In this document: one piece after another, positions 1 to 4,310 of the stretch
Numbering within the stretch: position 1 is the stretch's first letter
Layout of the letters: every line of letters starts with the position of its first letter
DNA from: Chloroflexota bacterium
Lineage (GTDB): Bacteria > Chloroflexota > Anaerolineae > Ardenticatenales > Ardenticatenaceae
NCBI GenBank assembly: GCA_003520455.1
Contig: DOUV01000738.1
Location: forward strand, 1 to 5,483
Direction of reading: 5' to 3'
Length of the DNA stretch: 5,483 bases
Program-made: the position numbers and the translations under genes
The notes under the pieces: generated by a model
Told to the model about the DNA's origin: nothing
What the model saw: the letters and a program-made list of their open reading frames with translations, nothing else
The model's database searches: none

Positions 1-105
1 CGAGCCGCTCGCCCTCCCGGAAGACGATTTCGCCACCAGTGAGATACGCCATCCGCCAAATGGCGGAAGCGTCTCCGACTTCGGAGGCATAGCGCGTTTG
101 AGGAA
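1..105. other. Left-edge segment with two tandem small palindromes; no secure gene
   Basis: Two 14-base palindromes with four-base loops sit six bases apart: CCGCC-AAAT-GGCGG at 53-66 and CTCCG-ACTT-CGGAG at 73-86. Plus-strand frames stop at 40-42 and 90-92. The third plus frame stays open into the leader but does not look protein-like. On the minus strand one frame is open from about 196 to the left edge and its last 35 residues look protein-like (for example AIWRMAYLTGGEIVFREGE). It has no ATG, GTG or TTG before the ATG at 52-50, and no ribosome site there. It could be the start of a leftward gene, a truncated remnant, or chance. I do not call it as a gene. Confidence 0.3.
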
Positions 106-108
106 GTG

Positions 109-117
109 TGGTATACT
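109..117 (+). promoter_or_regulatory. Extended -10 promoter upstream of the MFS leader
   Basis: TGG-TATACT matches an extended -10 element (TGn plus a TATAAT-like hexamer at 112-117), predicting a start near 123-125. There is no convincing -35 at the usual spacing (89-94 is ATAGCG), which is tolerated when the TG extension is present. The 12-base string AAGTGTGGTATA at 104-115 recurs exactly at 1860-1871, again just ahead of a gene, which supports a shared promoter element. The first recognisable gene downstream is the MFS transporter at 522. Confidence 0.45.
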
Positions 118-128
118 CCCCTTCAGAA

Positions 129-165
129 AGGCCCGCCGATTCCGACGGTGGGCCTCCTTCTTTGG
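129..165 (+). terminator. Terminator-like hairpin at the 5' end of the leader
   Basis: GGCCCGCCG (129-137) pairs with CGGTGGGCC (145-153) over nine base pairs including one G-U, with loop ATTCCGA. AGAAA precedes it and TCCTTCTTT follows it, so it resembles an intrinsic terminator with an interrupted T-tract. It lies within about 10 bases of the predicted start of the promoter at 109-117. It may end transcription entering from the left, attenuate the MFS transcript, or end a very short RNA. The weak T-tract keeps confidence moderate. Confidence 0.4.
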
Positions 166-512
166 GGTAAGGACCAAATCCCCAGCTCCCTTCCCCCTAC
201 GCGTCGCTGCGGAGTGGCTTACGGGGGCGGGCATCCCGTCGCGTCGAGGTGGACGCCTTGCTCTGCCCTGAGGGGTGGTCCCCGGCGCGATCGTCTTGCG
301 GGGGCGTACCCCGCGGGGGAGGGCAGCCCCCTCAGAGGCTCTTCCACCTGGGAGGGAAGGGGATGTCGTTCGAGGGCGTCGCGAACGGTGACGTTCGTCT
401 TACCGGAGGCGATCACTGACGCTTCTCCTCCCATGTTGGGAAGGCACCGCGGGAGGGGGCTATCCCGCCCACGCGGGAAACAGGCGCCATTCTTCGCCAT
501 CGACAGAAGAGG
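166..512 (+). other. Hairpin-rich non-coding leader before the MFS gene
   Basis: No protein-like frame is visible in these roughly 350 bases; the open frames are dominated by Arg, Gly and Pro in low-complexity runs. Many local hairpins are visible: ACGGG/CCCGT (221-239), GCGTC/GACGC (241-256), GGGG-TGGT-CCCC (272-283), GCGGGG/CCCCGC (298-314), GGGGG/CCCCC (315-331), CTTCC/GGAAG (341-359), GCGAACG-GTGA-CGTTCGT (381-398) and GCGGGA/TCCCGC (449-468). CCGCG (447-451) could instead pair with CGCGG (472-476), giving alternative folds close to the ribosome site. I recognise no known riboswitch or ncRNA family. GC-rich DNA yields hairpins by chance, so an RNA function is only inferred. Confidence 0.35.
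505..512 (+). promoter_or_regulatory. Ribosome binding site deciding the MFS start
   Basis: AGAAGAGG is a purine-rich Shine-Dalgarno sequence nine bases ahead of ATG 522. A TTG at 513 in the same frame directly abuts it, leaving no spacer, so ATG 522 is the better start. Confidence 0.65.
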
Positions 513-521
513 TTGTTTCCA

Positions 522-1805
522 ATGCCGCTGCTGTCCATTCAAAACACCGAGCGCCGGAACTTTGTCCTCGGCGTGACGAACGGTGTGCTCTTTCAAGCCG
601 TCGAAACCTTTACTGATACCGCGCTGGTGATGGTGACCTTCGCCAGCCACCTGACCGGCTCCAACTTTATACTTGGCCTCGTGAGCCCGATTCGGCAGGC
701 CGGATGGTTCCTACCCCAACTGTGGGTGTCGGGCTGGGTGCAGAGCCAGCCGCACGCGCTCAAACTGTACAAGACGGTTGGCGTGATACGCCTGGTTGTT
801 TTTCTGTGTCTGGTGATCGCGATCCTGACCGTCGATCATCCAACCCACCTTCTGCTCCTGTTCTTGCTACTGATTGGCGGCCAACAGCTCACCGCGGGTT
901 TTGGAGGCCTCTCGTTCATGGAGGTAGTCGCCAAGACCGTGGCCTCCGAGCGCCGCGGCGTCTTCTTTGCCTGGCGCCTGGGGCTCGGTGGCGTGTTGGG
1001 CGTCGCCTGCGGCTTCGTGGTCCGCTGGGCGCTCGACGAGCGGAACCCGTTGGGCTTCCCGGCCAACTTTGCGCTGCTCTTTAGCCTGGCGGGGCTCGGG
1101 GCGCTGCTCGGCATTGCGGCTTTCGCCGGGGTACGCGAGCCGGTCAACGGCGCGTTGGCGCCCCGCTCCGGTATGCGGAGCCAACTGCACCGCGCCCGTA
1201 TGGCACTGCGCGACGACTCCAACTATCGTCGTCTGCTTCAGTTGCGCCTGGCGCTCATCGCCGCCGGGATGGGGACTCCCTTCTTCGCGCTCTACGCGCA
1301 GCGCGCGTTAGGTCTGCCGACGAGTGCGCTCGGCTGGCTGCTCTCGGCCAGTATCGCCGCCAGTCTGGCGGCCTACCCCATATGGGGGCGCTTGAGCGCG
1401 CGGCGCGGCAATCGAGCGGTGCTGACGGTGGCAGGTGTGTTGGGGATCGGCGTCAGTCTGCTGCTCCTGGTCGCCGCGCCCCTCAGCCGGACGGCGGGCC
1501 CCCTGGCACTCTTTCTGGCTGCGTTTGCGATCATCGGCATGCGCGAAGCTGCCATCAACGTCTCGATTGGCCCGCTACTGCTGAATGTCGCCCCCGCGCA
1601 ACACCGCCCACTCTACGTCGGTTTCACCAACACGGTCGTGGGCGCAGCGATTCTGGCCTCCGGTGTCAGCGGCCTGATCGTCGATCAATTTGGCTACCTG
1701 GCGCTCTTTACGGTCGGCCTGGTGGCCTACGTTGTGGCGCTGTGGCAGATCGTTCGGATTCACGAACCGGTCGGCACGACCGCGACAGCGACCGTGCGCG
1801 CCTGA
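522..1805 (+). CDS. Major facilitator superfamily (MFS) transporter
   Basis: Encodes 427 residues, a typical length for a 12-helix MFS carrier in the cytoplasmic membrane. Hydrophobic segments lie at about 30-55, 58-72, 86-104, 108-130, 148-168, 182-204, 240-260, 268-288, 300-320, 326-342, 366-386 and 390-412. A charged central loop (about 205-238, with RMALRDD) separates the two halves. Motif A-like WGRLSARRGNR (288-298) sits in the loop after the second helix of the C-terminal half, and SERRGVFFAWR (142-152) lies between helices 4 and 5. The segment APAQHRPLYVGFTN (357-370) looks like conserved MFS loop sequence. The first 25 or so residues are weakly hydrophobic and probably cytoplasmic. 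The substrate cannot be told; drug or small-metabolite export are both possible. No clear terminator follows, and the gene stands alone with a long leader. Confidence 0.9.
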   Translation: MPLLSIQNTERRNFVLGVTNGVLFQAVETFTDTALVMVTFASHLTGSNFILGLVSPIRQAGWFLPQLWVSGWVQSQPHALKLYKTVGVIRLVVFLCLVIAILTVDHPTHLLLLFLLLIGGQQLTAGFGGLSFMEVVAKTVASERRGVFFAWRLGLGGVLGVACGFVVRWALDERNPLGFPANFALLFSLAGLGALLGIAAFAGVREPVNGALAPRSGMRSQLHRARMALRDDSNYRRLLQLRLALIAAGMGTPFFALYAQRALGLPTSALGWLLSASIAASLAAYPIWGRLSARRGNRAVLTVAGVLGIGVSLLLLVAAPLSRTAGPLALFLAAFAIIGMREAAINVSIGPLLLNVAPAQHRPLYVGFTNTVVGAAILASGVSGLIVDQFGYLALFTVGLVAYVVALWQIVRIHEPVGTTATATVRA

Positions 1806-1864
1806 GCGCGTAGGCTCATCGGAGGCCAGGCGATGGGCGGACATCTGGGTTTTTCGAGCAAGTG

Positions 1865-1873
1865 TGGTATAGT
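1865..1873 (+). promoter_or_regulatory. Extended -10 promoter of the small ORF
   Basis: TGG-TATAGT is an extended -10 element inside the recurring string AAGTGTGGTATA (1860-1871). The predicted start is near 1879-1881, just ahead of the Shine-Dalgarno GGAGGAAG (1883-1890), so the leader would be only about 16 bases long. No good -35 is seen. Confidence 0.5.
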
Positions 1874-1895
1874 TTCCTCGACGGAGGAAGATCTC

Positions 1896-2039
1896 ATGGC
1901 CGATTCCAGAGACAGTTTCGGCGCCAGGTGGAAGCGCCGGATTGAACGAGTCGTGGAAGCGCTGACCGGCGTTTTAAGAATCCCATCGCCCGCACCGCTG
2001 CCCGCACGGGTCCCCGAGCGCCGCCGCCGTTCTCGCTAG
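1896..2039 (+). CDS. Small arginine-rich protein, 47 residues, unknown function
   Basis: I do not recognise this protein. The case for a real gene is its signals: an extended -10 at 1865-1873, a strong Shine-Dalgarno GGAGGAAG at 1883-1890, five bases of spacing, then ATG and a clean TAG stop. The product is very basic, with 12 Arg and 1 Lys in 47 residues. Residues about 9-29 could form an amphipathic helix (ARWKRRIERVVEALTGV). A Pro-rich linker follows (IPSPAPLPARVP), then a tail ending ERRRRSR. No signal peptide, membrane segment or metal-binding cysteines are seen. Such a composition would suit binding to nucleic acid, ribosome or membrane phosphate, but that is inference. It may be a conserved small protein or a chance ORF downstream of a promoter that serves something else. 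Confidence 0.5.
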   Translation: MADSRDSFGARWKRRIERVVEALTGVLRIPSPAPLPARVPERRRRSR

Positions 2040-2103
2040 CCGCGCCCGGCCCCAATCCCTTTCGAATCGCAGCGGGCATCTCGCGAGCGCCGCCGGGAGC
2101 GAG

Positions 2104-2140
2104 CGAACGACAGCGAATGCAAAGAACGCAAAGAATGGCT
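2104..2140. repeat. Degenerate 9-base tandem array (AGAAYGCAA-like)
   Basis: Consecutive units read CGAACGACAG, CGAATGCAA, AGAACGCAA and AGAATGG, that is about three and a half copies of a 9-base unit with one 10-base unit. GCAAAGAA is repeated exactly at 2119-2126 and 2128-2135. The opposite strand further along reads GAACCGCAGAGG (2168-2179), which resembles the other flank of the CGCAAAGA / CGCAGAGG intergenic repeats I know from several bacterial groups. That family link is from memory and unverified. Confidence 0.4.
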
Positions 2141-2183
2141 CTATTTGAGCCTCTCTGAGACCTTCCCGGCCTCTGCGGTTCGA

Positions 2184-2220
2184 TTCAAACCGTCCTCCGG
2201 ACGCGCCGGTCGGTTTTGAA
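2184..2220. repeat. Imperfect hairpin with nested stems
   Basis: TTCAAACCG (2184-2192) pairs with CGGTTTTGAA (2211-2220) with one bulged T. Inside it, CCGG (2197-2200) pairs with CCGG (2206-2209) around ACGCG. No T-tract follows, so it is not a standard intrinsic terminator. It may be part of a dispersed palindromic repeat or a boundary element between the small ORF and the glycan operon. Confidence 0.45.
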
Positions 2221-2262
2221 CGGTATCGCCCTCGCCCACCGCATGTCCACACCTGATCGGGG

Positions 2263-2277
2263 CGCCACACGGTGGCG
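2263..2277. promoter_or_regulatory. Possible operator dyad ahead of the operon promoter
   Basis: CGCCAC-ACG-GTGGCG is a perfect 6+3+6 dyad ending 14 bases before the -35 box at 2292. The position suits an activator site, but the half-sites match no regulator I can name and chance is possible in GC-rich DNA. Confidence 0.25.
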
Positions 2278-2291
2278 GAGACGAGAGCCCT

Positions 2292-2320
2292 TTGATCAAT
2301 CCCCGGAAAGTTCTTATAAT
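2292..2320 (+). promoter_or_regulatory. Sigma70-type promoter of the glycan operon
   Basis: TTGATC (2292-2297, four of six matches to TTGACA) is separated by exactly 17 bases from a perfect TATAAT (2315-2320). The predicted start is near 2326-2329. This lies at or just before GTG 2329, so the first mRNA may have almost no leader. Confidence 0.65.
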
Positions 2321-2328
2321 TGCCGCTC

Positions 2329-2997
2329 GTGGCAACGAATATTCCGCGTCTCCAGCCCGGCCCAATCCTACTGCGTCACCTCCGACCGTCGCCGCCGTCG
2401 CGCTGGTTGGTACTCCCGTTTTGGGGGCTGGTGCTGGTAGTCGTGGCCGCGCTCCTGGTGCTGGCCCTCGTGCCCAGCCGCGATATCATCTGGCAGGACC
2501 CGCTGCCAGGGGCACCTCCGCGCCTGGCGTCCGGGGAAGTGGTGGAGTTACCAGTCGAGACGCCGTATACGGGTCTCTACGGCGTCGATGTGCGTTGGGA
2601 GGAAGTCACGCGTCCGGTGTCGGTCCGTGTTGGGTTGCGACGTGGACTGCAGATGTTGCTGAGCGAGCAATTCACGCTTGGCCCTGGCAGCGGGCCGTTG
2701 AGCCTGCGATTTGATCCGATTGTCCGACTCAACAACCTCAGCCTGGTGCTCGATGGTCACGATCTGCCGCCAGGCACCGAGCTCTTTGTCATGGGCGACG
2801 CCAGAGGTCACGCCCCGCTGACGTTTTACCATCGTCTCAACGGTCTCGATCTGGCCCGCGCCTATCTAATTGCAGCGACCCGTGGCAAGCCACTGTGGTG
2901 GAATTCGCCGGCTGCCCTACTGGTGCTGTTAGGAGCCACCACCCTGGCGCTGCTCTGGTTCATCTTCGAGACGGTCTCAGGAAGCGACAACCTATGA
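2329..2997 (+). CDS. Unknown protein with two predicted membrane segments and an extracytoplasmic domain, coupled to the exporter ATPase
   Basis: I do not recognise the family. From GTG 2329 it encodes 222 residues. The N-terminus is basic (RLQP...RHLRPSPPSRW) and probably cytoplasmic. Predicted membrane segments lie at about 27-49 and 195-213, with a short cytoplasmic tail. The region between them (about 50-193) would face outward. It alternates hydrophobic and polar residues (for example VVELPVETPY, RPVSVRVGL, LNNLSLVLDG), which suggests a beta-sandwich. It has no permease-like bundle of helices. The stop overlaps the ATPase start (ATGA), implying coupled translation and a joint role, perhaps an accessory to polysaccharide export. 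The start is uncertain: TTG 2320 is in frame with a weak GGAAAG nine bases ahead, but it overlaps the -10 box of the promoter, so GTG 2329 on a near-leaderless mRNA is preferred. Confidence 0.75.
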   Translation: MATNIPRLQPGPILLRHLRPSPPSRWLVLPFWGLVLVVVAALLVLALVPSRDIIWQDPLPGAPPRLASGEVVELPVETPYTGLYGVDVRWEEVTRPVSVRVGLRRGLQMLLSEQFTLGPGSGPLSLRFDPIVRLNNLSLVLDGHDLPPGTELFVMGDARGHAPLTFYHRLNGLDLARAYLIAATRGKPLWWNSPAALLVLLGATTLALLWFIFETVSGSDNL

Positions 2998-4301
2998 GCG
3001 TCGCCGTCGCATTCGACCACGTGTCGAAACAGTTCACTCTCCACCATAGTCGCCCGCACTCCTTTCAAGAGATGCTGCTGCACCTCTTTCACCCGGGCAA
3101 ACGTCACAACAACGGTTGGGGGCGCGAGCAGTTTTGGGCGCTGCGTGATATTTCTTTTGAGATCGCCCAGGGCGAGACCGCAGGCCTGATCGGGCCGAAC
3201 GGCGCCGGAAAGAGCACCGCCCTCAAGATGATGGCGCGGATCCTCGAGCCGACCAGCGGCCGCATCACCGTCAATGGGCGGGTCTCGGCGCTGCTGGAGT
3301 TGGGAGCCGGCTTCCACCCCGATCTCACCGGCCGCGAGAACGTGTATCTGAACGGGACGCTTCTCGGCCTCAGCCAACAGGAGATGCGTGTCCGCTTCGA
3401 CGATATCGTCGCGTTCTCCGGTCTGGAGCGCTTCATCGACATGCCGGTGAAGCACTACTCAAGCGGCATGTACATGCGCCTCGGTTTCAGTATCGCCATT
3501 CACGTCGCCCCGGATATTCTGCTGGTTGATGAAGTCCTGGCAGTAGGCGACCAGGCGTTCCAGACCAAGTGTATGGAGCGCATCTACGATCTCAAGCGCC
3601 AGGGAATCACCATCGTGATTGTGAGCCACGCGCTCGAGACGCTGCGAACCCTCTGCTCGCGTCTGATCTGGATCGAGCACAGCGATCTTCGTGCGGTCGG
3701 CCCGAGCGACGAGGTCGCCGCCAAGTACCTGAGACACTTCCAGATTCAAGAGAACGAGCGCCTGCTTCAGAGCGGCAGCCAGATTGACCCGGGTCAGCGT
3801 TGGGGCAGCGGCGAGGTCGAGATCACCGGCGTTCGCTTCCTGGATGCGCGCGGGGAGGAGCGCAAAGCCTTCCAGACCGGGGATGCGATGACGGTGGAGA
3901 TCAGCTACAGAGCTCACGAGCCCGTGGATGAGCCCGTGATCGGCCTGGCGATCTATCGCCAGGATGGCACCCACATCAACGGACCCAACACTCGCTTCGG
4001 CGGATTGCGCCTGGGGCGCGTGTCGGGCTCCGGCACCGTGAAGTACCATATCCCCTACCTCCCCTTGCTGGCCGGCACCTTCGACCTCTCCGTCACGGCC
4101 TACGATCTGCCGATGCTGCATCCCTTCGACCATCAGCACCGCGCCTACACCTTCCAGGTCGTTCAGGGTGGCTCGCGCGAATTGTACGGCATCTTCGAGG
4201 TCCCCGGTGAGTGGGCCCACGAAGCCAACGGCCGCCGCCAGGAGGGAACACCCTGGCCCGTCCGGCATTATCCGGTGGCAGCGCCGAACGGCCATCACTG
4301 A
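2994..4301 (+). CDS. Polysaccharide ABC exporter ATP-binding protein with Wzt-type C-terminal domain
   Basis: This 435-residue ATPase of the Wzt/KpsT/TagH family powers export of undecaprenyl-linked glycans through a Wzm-type permease. The nucleotide-binding domain spans about 4-245. It has Walker A GPNGAGKST (67-75), the family-typical LLELGAGFHPDLTGREN stretch (100-116), signature YSSGM (155-159), Walker B ILLVDE (175-180), D-loop region VGD (184-186) and switch histidine H212. Residues about 271-393 form a Wzt C-terminal beta-sandwich, which in studied O-antigen exporters recognises the finished glycan's end. All key catalytic residues are present and the length is normal. ATG 2994 fits: AGGAAG (2979-2984) lies nine bases upstream, and the start overlaps the previous stop as ATGA. 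An upstream in-frame extension to 2895 lies inside the preceding gene and is not supported. No permease gene is in view. Confidence 0.95.
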   Translation: MSVAVAFDHVSKQFTLHHSRPHSFQEMLLHLFHPGKRHNNGWGREQFWALRDISFEIAQGETAGLIGPNGAGKSTALKMMARILEPTSGRITVNGRVSALLELGAGFHPDLTGRENVYLNGTLLGLSQQEMRVRFDDIVAFSGLERFIDMPVKHYSSGMYMRLGFSIAIHVAPDILLVDEVLAVGDQAFQTKCMERIYDLKRQGITIVIVSHALETLRTLCSRLIWIEHSDLRAVGPSDEVAAKYLRHFQIQENERLLQSGSQIDPGQRWGSGEVEITGVRFLDARGEERKAFQTGDAMTVEISYRAHEPVDEPVIGLAIYRQDGTHINGPNTRFGGLRLGRVSGSGTVKYHIPYLPLLAGTFDLSVTAYDLPMLHPFDHQHRAYTFQVVQGGSRELYGIFEVPGEWAHEANGRRQEGTPWPVRHYPVAAPNGHH

Positions 4302-4310
4302 CCCGTTCTC

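Larger units (their letters stand above)
2040..2291. other. Intergenic region with repeats and hairpins
   Basis: No gene is visible in this stretch. It contains a degenerate 9-base periodic array, a small hairpin GGCTC-TATTT-GAGCC (2137-2151), a large imperfect hairpin (2184-2220) and a dyad (2263-2277) ahead of the promoter. Open frames crossing it are low-complexity and lack ribosome sites. Confidence 0.5.

Noticed and set aside
437..468. T-box-like element (AAGGCACCGCGGG with a following GCGGGA/TCCCGC stem)
   Set aside because: It resembles the T-box core, but the essential TGGN reads AGGC, and no specifier stem or T-run terminator could be identified upstream or downstream.
513..521. TTG start for the MFS gene
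   Set aside because: It directly touches the Shine-Dalgarno sequence; ATG 522 has the proper nine-base spacing.
106..576. 156-codon plus-strand open frame across the leader
   Set aside because: It starts with GTG inside the promoter, has no ribosome site, is Arg/Gly/Pro-rich with no domain pattern, and runs into the MFS gene in another frame.
219..650. 143-codon minus-strand open frame
   Set aside because: It overlaps the start of the MFS gene antisense and has no ribosome site or recognisable motif.
1803..1858. Terminator after the MFS gene
   Set aside because: TGAGC/GCTCA (1803-1818) is only a five-pair stem without a T-tract, and the TTTTT at 1850-1854 has no adjoining hairpin.
2155..2258. 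Thiamine pyrophosphate riboswitch-like words CTGAGA (2155) and ACCTGATC (2251)
   Set aside because: The words are too far apart, the sequence after ACCTGATC lacks the expected TAATGCCAGCG-like part, and most of this stretch lies upstream of the promoter.
2292..2714. 140-codon plus-strand open frame overlapping the two-membrane-segment protein
   Set aside because: It is a Gly/Arg/Ala-rich shadow frame whose start overlaps the promoter; the other frame has clear membrane segments and couples to the ATPase.
2895..2993. N-terminal extension of the ATPase
   Set aside because: It lies inside the preceding gene; ATG 2994 has a good ribosome site and begins the usual family N-terminus.
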